Source: Lagopus muta (lineage: Eukaryota; Chordata; Aves; Galliformes; Phasianidae). From it: a stretch of DNA of 64,000 nt. Position 1 is the first letter of the stretch. Every line of letters begins with the position of its first letter. The position numbers and the translations under genes are program-made. The notes beneath the pieces were generated by a model that saw nothing but the letters and a program-made list of their open reading frames with translations, made no database searches and had not been told where the DNA came from. Where the stretch lies: positions 17,397,219-17,461,218 of the forward strand of contig NC_064444.1 of the NCBI RefSeq assembly GCF_023343835.1, read 5' to 3'. Positions 1-11,200 of the stretch are shown one piece after another.

Positions 1-2570
1 GTAGAGGTACACTCATGTCAGTAATGAGTAAGCTCAGATTTGGTGAGCACTATGTCAGCATCTTCTGGTAGGTGCCTTGGTGACTTCAGAGGAGACCAGA
101 GGGCAACTGCCAGTATGCAAAATGCTTACTAATAGCTGTAATTAATACTTGGTCAAGCTGGTAAGATTCTGCCTGGTGGTTGAAATGAAGCCATTAGAGG
201 GAAGCTGAAATGAACCTGAACTCGATTCTGGCTTGGTCAAATAAGGCTACATTAATAAAGTGCTATCAAATACAAGGTTGCATTTCAAACTTTGAAGTGC
301 TCCACTTTCTTAAAGATTCCAGCATGTGCAGTGTAAAATGAGTAGCAAGGAGTAGCAAGACCTTACTGGGATTTAAGCATCATGTCTGGTACCTGGGAAA
401 AGCCAGAGATGACACTGCACTCCCAGACTTCAGCACACGGGGCGCCTCCTCTGGATGGACATGCAAGCATCTTTCTAGATAGACATAATGATGGTAATTC
501 CCCTGAAATAATTGCTGTGACTGCTGTCATATGTGCTAATGAACAAGATGGACAGCCAGTCTAATTCAGCACAATTGCTGTGTTTGCTTTGTGTTAATTA
601 CTGTGGAGCCTCTGCCCAGTGTGAAAGAAGGCTTATATCAGCAGGGCAGAAAGCTGCTCAGTTCATCCTGCTGTTGAACTGTGGCTTTATTAGCACTTGT
701 CTTGATGATTTTTCTTTCATTATTTCAGCTTGGACTCACTGATACTTCTGCTGCCTGTAGGGCACCAGATTCCTCACTCACTTTGTGATTGTTTTGGTAG
801 TAGTTTATCTTCCCCATTCTCCCACTTGATCACTTTTTTTTTTTTGCAAGCTAGGCTCATTCTCAGTTTACTTTCTTCAGTAGCAAGCTTGGTAGCTTAC
901 CCTTCCCTGGCCTTCCCTTATTCTACCTTTTCTCTTTTTTTTAACGTAAGAAATGCATGCAGGATTTGGTATGTGGGTGCTCTGTGTGCTTGTGTTTGCA
1001 TAATTATGGGCTTTGGTCTCTGTTCCTTTCCTAATAACTGCTGACACTTTTGTCGTGATAGCTGGTGAGCTCTGAGCTGCTGTTTCCAAGCAGTTACAGA
1101 ATCGTAGCATATTCTGAGCTGGAAGAGACACTGAAGGATCAAATGTGACTCCTGGCTCAAAGTAGGATCACCTGAAAACCAATTTTGGTGTCACTTTCCG
1201 AGGCATAGCAGCTAATCTAGCACCCCTTTTGGTTTTGTTCCCTGGATGTACTTGAAAATACATCCTACATGGATATATTTCCTGACACTGCATATCACGT
1301 ACCATTTTTTTGCTAGTTGTTGCTATGAAATCCCTGCAGTTGGTTTTAGATTTGAATTTTCTTACTGTGCTTCAGTCCCACACTCCTGTCCTATTCACAC
1401 TGATGCTATGAGTGCTGTGGCAGGCTTCCTGCTCTGTGATGTGGTTGCTGTTCTTAGCAAGCTGCTCCTCAGAGTTGTCTTTATTCCTCAGTCAGTTTTT
1501 CATCTACATACGTTTTACATTTTTAAAAAGATGTTTATAGACACCAGTTCTCTTTCTTTAGTCTTTTCATTTGCTTTTCTTGCTAGACAGCTAGACCACT
1601 GAGAGTCAACATTCAGCATTTTGACAGTTTGTTTCATGTGCTCCTCTGGCTGCTGCTTTTCCAATACTTTCTTTTCATGCTTTTTCCCCCTTCTCATTCT
1701 GAAAGCTTAAAATCCTCCAAAAAGGCTGACTTGAATACAGCATGGTCAGTGTAAGGGAATTGTTTTGTTACTAGATCCTATGGATTGTTCAGACTAAATC
1801 CTGTAGTGATTTCCACTTCATACTGAGGCTGTATAGTGTCTCTGAGACTGGTAAGCATTCGACTGGAGAACTAGCCTCCCTATAGTCCTATTCAATTCAG
1901 TACTGTTGATACTCCTACTTCTGTAGTCCCTCATTCCTGTAAGCACAGAGCTGAATTGGCAAAGGCAGAAGGTAAGGCACCACTGGAAAGATTCTCTGTG
2001 CTTTTCAACACCTCCTTGCAGCTACAGCTACCATTTCAGAGTTGGCCCTGGAAGTGGCAGCAGGAAGCATTGTATTGCTGGGCAGCTGTACCTGCTCTGG
2101 GAAATGTTTCAAAAGCTGAGATTGTTACACAGAGAATTCAGGCAGCACTGTTGCTGTTGGCTTCTAGAGAAAATCTCTTCTGAGGTCCAATCCAAACTAC
2201 AGCAGTTACAACCTAATTTGTAAATGTGTCTTCTTTCACTTTGTTCCTTGGGCAAGGCCCAAAGAAAGTCTGTGGTTCCACATGGTGAGGCAGCATGCTT
2301 CCACTGGTGTTGTGAAGTTTCTGGAATGAGATGTCTGTAATTATTCCAGAAAACTCTAAAGCATCACAGGATTTCTGTCGTTGGGCCCTAGGTTTGTGTT
2401 TGCAAAGCAACTTGGAAAGGGACCCCTGGTTGTGTGAGTGTCTCGAGGTGTTAGTTACCTTACAGCATGCAGTGTCACTGTTAGCACTAGCTTTTTATGT
2501 TTTCTTACTGTGTGTTGGAATGCATTTCTCAAGACAGAGCTTTTTGAACACTTTCCCTTTCTTTCTGCAG
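1..2570 (+). other. NUTF2: NUTF2 last intron (part)
   Basis: Non-coding sequence upstream of the NUTF2 last exon acceptor. Apart from a worn CR1-like piece near 1094-1175 and T-rich runs (for example 833-846), I see no exon, RNA gene or conserved motif. The several 60-120 codon open frames on both strands resemble no known protein and look like chance. Confidence 0.7.
1094..1175 (-). repeat. Diverged CR1 3'-end remnant
   Basis: The string 'acagaatcgtagcatattc' followed by 'gagctggaagagacactgaaggatc' resembles the reverse complement of the CR1 3' tail (acagaatcatagaat...ggttggaaggga). Strongly diverged, so this is an older copy and the boundaries are approximate. Confidence 0.45.
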
Positions 2571-2684
2571 GCTGATGAAGATCCTATCATGGGATTCCAC
2601 CAGATATTTCTATTAAAGAACATCAACGATGCCTGGGTTTGCACCAATGACATGTTCAGGCTAGCATTGCACAACTTTGGCTGA
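2571..2684 (+). CDS. NUTF2: NUTF2, last coding exon (nuclear transport factor 2), partial gene
   Basis: NUTF2 carries RanGDP from cytoplasm into the nucleus, binding RanGDP and FG-repeat nucleoporins as a small homodimer. This exon follows a clear pyrimidine-rich acceptor (ctttctgcag ending at 2570), is in phase 0, and encodes the last 37 residues from [11 protein letters not shown] to the family C-terminus RLALHNFG and a TGA at 2682-2684. From memory it differs from the human 127-residue protein here only by Ile for Met in FHQ(M/I)FLL. The preceding exon (ending GQLK in mammals) is not seen in bases 1-2570, so it lies upstream of the window and only residues about 91-127 are present. Identity is very sure. 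Confidence 0.96.
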   Translation, partial: ADEDPIMGFHQIFLLKNINDAWVCTNDMFRLALHNFG

Positions 2685-3090
2685 GCTGGCGACCCCGAGG
2701 CACCTGTTCTTCTTTTTTTTCTCCTCTCCTCTTACTGATACTATTCACACTCACAGAACATTCCAAATATCATACACAAACCTGCAGCACTGCAGAGCGT
2801 GAGCAAGCAAGAGCTGTGACCTGCCCTTCTGCTGAGTTTACATTGTCACTAGATGAGTTCCTTGTGCATGATGTTTGGAAGTTAGTTAGCTGCATTTGAC
2901 AAGAGAAATTTGTGTTGTACCAGCATGCCTCGGAAAGAATTTAAAATGCAAAAGGTTGTTGTTTATGTACTGACAAGATGCTCTATAACCCAAAGAATTG
3001 AAAGAACAGCAGCCTGTACAGCCCAGATACCGATTTGTTCAGACGTTTCAATGCTACATTACACAATAAAAACATACGATTTTTTCTTAA
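2685..3090 (+). other. NUTF2: NUTF2 3'UTR
   Basis: This sequence follows the NUTF2 stop codon and ends about 20 bp beyond the AATAAA at 3065-3070. The exact cleavage site is inferred. No other coding frame of interest is visible in it. Confidence 0.75.
3065..3070 (+). terminator. NUTF2: NUTF2 poly(A) signal AATAAA
   Basis: A canonical AATAAA hexamer lies 380 bp after the NUTF2 stop, with T-rich sequence (ttttttctt) just downstream at about 3080, as expected for the cleavage region. It is the first canonical signal after the stop. Confidence 0.75.
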
Positions 3091-3477
3091 CAGTTTAAAT
3101 AGCTTTAATGAGTTGGATATGAGTTTGGTTTGGGTGCTTGTCTGCCTGGGGGGGAAATGTTTGTGAACCTGGAACTTGAACTGAAAGAGTGCTTGATGGT
3201 TTTCCCAGCAAAGCCTTGTAAAACAGCATCTTCCTTTTCGGCAGCTCTTAGAAGCTTCCAGCTCAACTTTTAACACTTCTTGATAAGTTAGATCTCAGCC
3301 AGATTATTTTCCACTGCAAAACCTTGAAATAATTCGCAAGGCTGACAGCTGTGTAGCATGAAGTTAATCTTTGTGCTGCCTCTTGTGTTAACTCTCAAAG
3401 CTAAAGAAGCTGGCTGTATTTTCTTCACACGGGATGATACCCACCTACAGCTCAGAGGTTCCTGGAAAGAAAGGATG

Positions 3478-4312
3478 CCATTCAGAGTGACCTCAGCAGC
3501 CTTGAAAAGTGGGCCTGGGTGAACCTAATGAGGTTCAACACAGCAAAGTGCAAGGTTCTGCACTTGGTCCGGAGGAATCCCAGGCATCCATGCAGACTGG
3601 AAGGAGCTCCTTGAGAGCAGCCCTGCGGAGAAGGACTTGAGGATCCTGATGAATGAAAAGCTGAACATGAGCCAGCAGAAAGCAAATGGAATCCTGGGCT
3701 CCATCAGAAGAGGGGTGGCCAGCAGGGACAGGGAGGCAATTGTCCCTCTCTACTCTGCCCTTGTGAGGCCCCATCTGCAGCACTGTGTGCAGGTCTGGAG
3801 CCCCCAGTGCAAGAAAGACAGGGAGCTGTTGGAGAGAATCCAGAGGAGAGCAAAAAGATGATCGGGGGCTGGAGCACCTCCTGTACAAAGACAGGCTGAG
3901 GGAGCTGGGCTTGTTCAGCATGGAGAAGAGAAGGGTGGTGGGAAAATTAGGGGGTGATCTAATTGCAGCCTTTCAGTACCTAAAGGGAGCCTATGAACAG
4001 GAGGGGAATCAACTCTTTGGAAGGGTAGATAACAGAAGGACAAGGGGAAATGGTTTGAAGTTGAAGGAGGGAAGATTGAGGTTGGATGTCAGGGGAAGTT
4101 CTTTGCTATGAGAGTGGTGAGGTGCTGGAACAGCTGCCCAGAGAGGCTGTGATGCCCCGTCCATCCCTGGAGGTGTTCAAGGCCAGGTTGGATGGGGCCC
4201 TGGGCAGCCTGGGCTGCTGTGCAATGGGGAGGTTGGTGGCCCTGCGTGTGGCAGGGGGTTGGAGCTTCGTGATCTTCAAGGTCCCTTCCAACCCTGGCTA
4301 TTCTGTGACTCA
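3478..4312 (+). mobile_element. CR1 LINE, 5'-truncated copy with reverse transcriptase C-terminal remnant
   Basis: About 830 bp of CR1. Frames at 3637-3861 and 3785-4111 encode broken parts of the end of the CR1 ORF2 reverse transcriptase region (for example [11 protein letters not shown] and [17 protein letters not shown]), split by frameshifts. The 3' half carries the standard CR1 end (GCTGCCCAGAGAGGCTGTGA, then 'ggtcccttccaaccctggc') and finishes with ATTCTGTGACT, the remains of the CR1 8-bp tail repeat. It fills most of the NUTF2-EDC4 intergenic space. Not functional. Confidence 0.93.
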
Positions 4313-4739
4313 GGTCCATCCCATAGTGCCCTTCAGTTTGTACCCGGCTCTGAAGACCTGGCTGGATGCGCTGCGTTTCAGTTCTAACGTTCCATACACA
4401 ACCAGAGCTGGCTGATAGTATTACAGCGTGGTTGGCTGTCGTGTCTCTGTCCCCCTGGAGGTGGCGGCATTTCCCTCCTGGAGGATTTGAATAAATTGAT
4501 CCTTCCAGCATCCGAGACGGCACACGTGAGCAGAATCACAGCTCCTTTACCTGCAGACCTCGCTAAGCCATCCGACCAACATTTCCGAGGGCTTCATTAA
4601 GGCTGGAAAACACCTCTCAGATGCCCACCCCCACCGTGCCCATGTCCTTCAGTGCCGCATCCCGACGGCTCTGGGACACCTCCATGGATGGGGACTCCCC
4701 ACCTCCATGGCCTCACCGCTCTGCGGGAGAAGCAATCGC
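4313..4739. other. NUTF2-EDC4 intergenic, no recognised content
   Basis: Between the CR1 tail and the EDC4 CpG-rich promoter. GC content rises toward 4740. No gene or repeat recognised. Confidence 0.6.
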
Positions 4740-5250
4740 TCCTAACGCCCAACGCGAGCTCGGCGTGAGGCTGGAGAGGAGGATATCGCACAGACCCGGC
4801 CTCGGAGCGGTTCTGCCCTCACAGAAGCTGCCCGGCCGGGGCGGTGCCGATGTTTTTCGCCCCGCCCTCCTCGCGCCCGGAACCCGTTGAACCGGCGGAT
4901 GTTTCCCTTCAGAGCGTCTCCAACAGCGGACCGGAGGCGGAAGCGTGGGCGGCGGGTCGGGACGGTGCGGCGGGGCGGGCGGGAAGCGGGCCGGGCCCTA
5001 TGGCCTCCTCCAACAGCATCGACATCGAGGACGCCACGCAGCACCTGCGGGATATCCTCAAGCTGGACCGGCCGGGAGGTGAGAGGCGGCGCGGGGCCCG
5101 GCTGTGGGCTCTGCCCGGGCGGGGTGAGCGCGGCCCGAGGCCCCGCGGGTGGGGCTCTGCTCGGCCCGTGTTCTCGTAGCCCGGGGCTGGGTTGAGGGTA
5201 CGGAGCTGAAGTAGGCGGTGCCGGGGCTGCTCCTCAGTGCTGTGCTGAGA
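4740..5250 (+). promoter_or_regulatory. EDC4: EDC4 CpG-island promoter and first exon
   Basis: Sharply GC- and CpG-rich sequence with GC boxes (ggggcgggcggg at about 4974-4984, gggcgg at several places) and GGAA ETS-like sites (ggcggaagcg near 4937). No TATA box is seen. This is the typical architecture of a housekeeping promoter and it surrounds the EDC4 first coding exon. The start site cannot be read from sequence alone and probably lies within about 4850-4980. Confidence 0.75.
5000..5078 (+). CDS. EDC4: EDC4 coding exon 1 (residues 1-27)
   Basis: Starts at ATG 5000 and encodes the conserved N-terminal motif IDIEDATQHLRDILKLDRP. Donor GAG|gtgaga, leaving phase 1. An in-frame ATG at 4850 and an out-of-frame ATG at 4899 lie upstream. 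Confidence 0.96.
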
Positions 5251-8200
5251 GCTGGGCCCAAAGCTGCGAGAAAGACGGGGAGGCTCTGGAGCGTGTCCAG
5301 AAAAGGGAGCGGAGCTGTGAGGGGTCTGAGTGCAGCCCTGTGGGAGCGGCTGAGGGAACGGCGGGGTGCAGTGTGGAGAAGGGGAGCTCGTGGAGCTGCA
5401 GCCCTGACAGGAGGATGTGGGGAGGGGTACAGCCTCTGCCTTTGGGTAACAGCGAGAGGGGGAGTGATGGCCTCATGTTCGGGTCGGATGTTGGGATTAA
5501 CTCATTTTGTTACACAGCTGCCTAGGGAGGTGGGGGAGTCCCCGTCCCTGGAGGTGTCCCAGAGTTGTGGGGATGTGGCACTGAGGGATGCAGGCAGTGG
5601 GCACAGTGGGGCTGGGGATCTGAGAGCTCTTTTTCAACCTCGATGATCCTGTGACTGAGCTCTAGAGTGGCCACCACTTATGCTGCCTTTGCACAGCCGC
5701 AAAGCCCAGAGGTTGGTGTGGGGTGAGGTGGGACTGTGATAGAGAAAATCTACAGAAGGGCAGCTTCGTAGAACAGCTGGCTTGGAAGGGACCTGAAAGC
5801 TTCCCATAGCCCAGATGTCCAAAACCCCATCCACGGCCCTGAGCACCACCAGCAATGGAGCACCCACAGCAGCAGCAGTACCAGGGTCTCACCTCTCTCT
5901 GAATAAATAACTTGTTCCTAACATCTAACCTACATCTTTCCTCTTTTAGTTTGAAACCATTCATTCTCCCTTGTCCTGCAACTATCAGACTACATAAGAA
6001 GTCACTACTATCTTTTTTTATGAATTCCTTTTACATGCAGGAAGGATGCATTGAAGTCTCCCCCGAGCCTTCTCCAGTATGAACAAGCACAGCTTCCTTT
6101 CCCTGTATTCATAGGAGAGATGCTGCAGCCCTATGAGAGTCTTCATGGTCTCTGCTCCTGCTCCAGCAGCTCCACATCCTTCTTGAGCTGTGCTGGGGGC
6201 CCCAGGCTTGGACACTAATTCACATGGGACCTCATGGGGGCAGAGCAAAGGCGAACAATCTCCCCGTCATCCAGTTTCATTATTAGCCGTAGAAAGCTTC
6301 TAATTGTTTGAAGTTTCTCTTGTTGCTGGAACACGTAGGTGATCCAAAATTGTATTTCTTATACTATAGAATATACATTTTTCCTTTCCAAAAGCTCTCT
6401 GCTCCAAAAGGAGAACTCAGTGTGGTGATGGGGAACTTGCTACCACTTCCTTTACTTCCACTTTCTGGTTCTCTTTGAGTTTCACTTACACATTTTGATG
6501 TCATGTGGAGCGTAGCTGCTTTCCAAGGCTATTAGCACAATGAAGTTTTGCCATGCTAGCTGCAGGCAGCTCTGAGCAGTCTCTTCTGACACACATTTCT
6601 CCCAGTTTTGGTGCTGACAATTGTTTTTGTTCACGTACCTGCTGAACACCGAGTCTCTTCCCTTTTCTTGTGCCTTCAGGGTTGTGCTGGACTGGCTCCC
6701 ACTTAGGGCAGGGCAAAGTGCTAAGCACATTCCTCAGCTTCAGTGTCCCACTGTGGTGCCCATCAGCCTCTGGGGAGTGTTTCCTTCTTCCCTTTCTCCG
6801 GAGCTGATGTCACCACTCTGCTGTCCATAAACACTGATGTGAGCCGTCCCTGTTGCTGCAAATAGAGCAGAACACGTATCATCTTTCTCTGTTGGCCTGG
6901 ATGCTTTTCCGTAGTGATTACTTTCTTGCTTTTGGCTGCGAAAGATAAACTGCAGCTGATGGAAGCTTATTGCACCTGCCAGTGTGCTGTAACAGTCTTC
7001 ATCTGCAACAGGAAGCGCAGCATGGGTGTGCTGGCTTGTTACAGAGCTGTGTTCTGTGACCTCATGCTGCGTGGCTGTGCTGCTGCCCTATTCACAGGAC
7101 AGGTAAACTGAGATGCCCAGGCATTTCAATGCTGGGATGCCCCGGAGCTGCATGGGCTTGCTGTGTCCATAGCATAGTTGTTGATCTATTGACCTTGTTC
7201 TTCATCAGCAGGCAAGTTTTAAATATTCTTCTAGCAAGTAATAGCTGCAGTTATGTCTGTAGGCATCAGTGCTCGTGCTGATGCATTAACGCCGTTCAGG
7301 CTGTTTGATAGTAGGAAGCTTGCCTTGCTTTCCAGGGAGCCACCTCCTGCCCCTGCTTTAGGTGTGTGATGTGTGGCAGCAGCAGTGGGACTCAGCTGCC
7401 GTCTCACAGGAGCTTTGCAGCACTCGTTACCTGGCAACAGCACGTGGGATTTCAGTCTTTCAGCATGAATATTTCCAGGACAGGTGGCTTTGACTTCTGT
7501 GCAATTGCATGTAGGCACTGGTGGAGTGAGCTTGCTCTCCTGTGAGGATGGTCAGCTATTCAGGGGACATGGAGGCCGCCAGGCAACTTGCCCTTGGCCA
7601 AAGGTATGAAGGCAGGACACGTGCACCCCTGAAAGCAAAGTGAAGCTCTGAATAAGTGGTTGCTTTGTCCTAAACTTGAGTGCTGTGAGCTTCCATGTGC
7701 TGAGTAAACCAAGGGACAGCTGTGGGAATCCCATAGGCACAGCTGCGTGGTTTTGTAGCTCAGTTGCTTGAACAGCTCTGGCCTTTGAGGTCACATCTTA
7801 GAGTATGGTTTGGGAAAGCATTACTGCCAGCCAAGCCCAAGTGCTGTATGTGCTGCTGTATGTACTTCTGGACTGCAGAGATCTCTGAAGAGTGAAAACG
7901 CACTGGATTTTGAAACAACATATCAAGAACCCTTTGGCATGGAATATAAATATGAGATTCAGTAAATCTGAATGGTTGTCTTAGCCTTTCTGATCCAAGA
8001 ATGTTACTTCCTTGAACCTCATAAACTTCTCATTCCCATTTATTGGTCTCTGGTCTGCTGGGATTCCTCACGTAAGACAAGCACTGTGACTTCCACCTTC
8101 TATAGAAGTTCCTTAGGTGGGAGGTCTTCCTTTTCCCAGCCAACTCAGTACATTCTACCTGATAGATCAGTAGAATCTGACTGCAAACATGTGGAGGGAG

Positions 8201-11200
8201 GGTATTTCATGCAGCACCATTTCTTTTAGATGGATCTTGTGCATGGTTGGTTGTTCTTCTTCCTAGGTTCAGTGAATGAGAACCAGAGACCGTCAAGTTC
8301 CTATAACGGAGACCTGAATGGGCTGCTGGTGCCCGATCCCCTGGTGGCTGCAGATGGACCTTCGCTGGCCAAACCGGTGCACCGCAGCATTTCTCTGGGA
8401 GCTGTGCAGGAGAAGCAAGTCATGTAAGTGTTGAAGAAAGGCTGAGAGGGGGTAAGAAGCAGCTAAAAATTACTGGTGGTGGGCCTGGGTGAGAGTGCTG
8501 GGAATCTGAGCAGTTTTACATTGAGCTCAACTGACAGCTGTGAGTCAGTGCTGCTGGTCAGGGCTCTGGGGTGCTGATGCACTGAGCCTGACTGCTGCCC
8601 TGTGCAGGAGCTGAAGAACATCAGCAGGGCTGTTTAGAGAGGAGAGCAAAACTGGTTGCATACTGACACTTGAGTCAGGATGGAGGTAAATTAGCAAGGC
8701 TGCAGGGAAAGCTAGCATCTACATTTGCATGTAGAACTCCAGCTGGACTCTTGCAGGGACCTGTGTTACCTGAGAGGTAACTTAAGCCAGTTTGCAGTAA
8801 AGGCTGTGCACTTGTCAAAGTGTTTTTCTCTCCCCATTATTTAAAATAGAAAAGCTGCTCCTTGAGCTAGATGTCTGCCCAGCTCTGCTGAGCTCTGCAT
8901 GTGCATTGGTGTATTTTGGACAGCATATGTGCTTTTACTGCTTACATGTAAACAAACGTGTGTAGAGCAGTGCAGATTTGCTCTTTGTCACAGGAGTAAA
9001 TGCAAATCCAGAACTGCTATCATATGTCAGTCTAGTGTAGAGCTTGGCTTCGTGCAATGACTCTTCCTAATGTCAGAATTCATGTAAATATCTTTTATTT
9101 GGGTTTTCTCTTTGTAGTTTTGAGGGAAGGTTTTATGAGACCCGTGAGCAGCATGCTCTGCTGATGCAGTTCAGCTGGTTGGCTTTGCTCTGTTTGCACC
9201 TTGTGTTGGACAGTAGTCAAGGCTGCTCTAACCAAATATGGGTCTGTGCTCAAGTCAAACAGGCTAATGGTCTGTGAGAAGCTGAACAAACCAAGCGTTT
9301 GGCTCTTCTCAAACTGACATACAGAGCAGGGAGACTTAAATGAAAGCAGTTTCTCTTCTCAGTCGTTCAGGTCAAACCTCTTAGATGCACAGATGCTCCT
9401 TCTGTGTTGCTGTTAACATTGTGAACAACAAATATGTGACCTCTGTGCTTTTCCTGTGGAGTCCAGTCTGATTTTTTTTTGCCCTTTGCTTTTCTTAAAA
9501 GCTGCCTTTCTGGTGATGACAGCTCCACTTGCATAGTTATATCAGCAAAGGATGTGGAAATAGTGGCCAGCAGTGATTCCAGCATCACCAGTAAGGCCAG
9601 AGGGAGCAACAAGGTAAGGAGCATGAGGGAGCATGATTCTGTCTATTCTTTTCAGTCACATCAGCTCAGTGCTTTGATGCTTTAAACAGAAATGCCTGTC
9701 TTCTTTCCTGTGTTGTAGGAGTTTGTCAGGGAGCTTAGCAAGGGGAAAAGAACTGGAGCAGTATCTTGTGATTGATTGCTACTGTTAGTCTAGAGTCTGG
9801 CCAAGTTGCTTCTCGTTCTCAGGAGGGATTCCATAATCTAAGCTGGGCTTTCCTGGGAAAGTGCCCTTCTTCCCTGAACAGATTTGTTTTGATGATTGTT
9901 TCTGTGCTGGAAGCTCTGTTCTACAGAGGGAGGGTTGCTCTTGGCAGCTCCCTAGCCCCAGTCTTGCAGAGGGCTCCATCCAGCAGGTCAGGGCTGCAGA
10001 AGAACCACTGCGCTGAGATACTGCTCAAATAAAACCAGAATTCTGTTTCTTGGAAAAAGCAAGTGCCAATGCAGCAAATAGTTGTTGTATTTCAAGAACT
10101 GGGAAGAAGCCAGATGCGGTGCCAATAGGGAGATAAAGGCCTCTTGGCTGTAGCTGAAGGGCATGCACTTGTTCTGCACTATGACACATTTGGTGAGTCG
10201 CGTTCCTTCCTGCAGTGGAAGCAAATATTCATCAGCCTTCATAACTTTGAGTGTTCAGGACTTCAATACTTGGCATTCAATTTGCAGTTTTTCTTAGCAA
10301 CTGCTGCTTCAAAGTTTGTTGTTAAGCATTAGAGGTCTTTACAAGAGGCAATTCCATTTGGCAAATCTGTTCCAGGAAAAGTTTATTCTAGACTCTTCTC
10401 ATATATATATATATTTTTTTTTGAGCAGGTGAAAATACAGCCTGTTGCTAGATATGACTGGGAGCAGAAGTACTATTATGGCAATCTGATAGCTGTTTCA
10501 AACTCTTACCTGGCTTATGCCATTAGAGGTGAGGTACCTTCTTGTTTTTGCTGTTTTGCTCTGTGTGTATTTACAATAGGCAAAGTTTGCATCAAAAGAA
10601 AGTAACAACAAGTGAAATGCTTTTTCAGTGCCTGACCAGTGTGGTGCAGCAGGAGTAAGAGTAAAACTTGGAGGTACAGGGGAGGAAAGGGATGGTGGTG
10701 TGGGGGAGTTTGCAATGAGAAGTTCTCTGAGGGTAGAAATAGGTTTCACTGGACAGTATGTAGATGTTCACAATGTTCATCTAATGAAATGTTTCTGTAG
10801 CAAACAAGCTTCTCTGTGCAGAAACAGCCCCGTGGTAATTTGAGTAGATGCTTGTGATGGATTTGCTTGCATAAATTTAGAGTTGAGCTTGAGGCTAAAT
10901 TTAGAGGAGGCAAAGAGCAGTGCAAAGGCAGCATGTTTTGTAGGAGAGAGAAGCAGAACAATGCAGGTACAGTTTGTGAAATAGTCTTTCTGGAACAAAT
11001 GAGCACTTACATCGTCAAAGTCTGTTGGCTCCCATGGAACCACGCAGTGTTTGGGGCTCTTTGGTCTCTTTCTTCTTACTGTAGTCCCCATCCATTTGTC
11101 TGGCCTTCTACAAAGCCTACAACTCCACTTCTGTGGGCTTTTTTCCCAGCTGAGGTTATCCTGCAGCAGCTGTTTTTGGGATGCCTTACCCTTTTTTTTG

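Noticed and set aside
3637-4415. Chain of plus-strand open frames that could suggest a small gene upstream of EDC4
   Set aside because: They are broken pieces of CR1 reverse transcriptase and CR1 3' non-coding sequence, with frameshifts.
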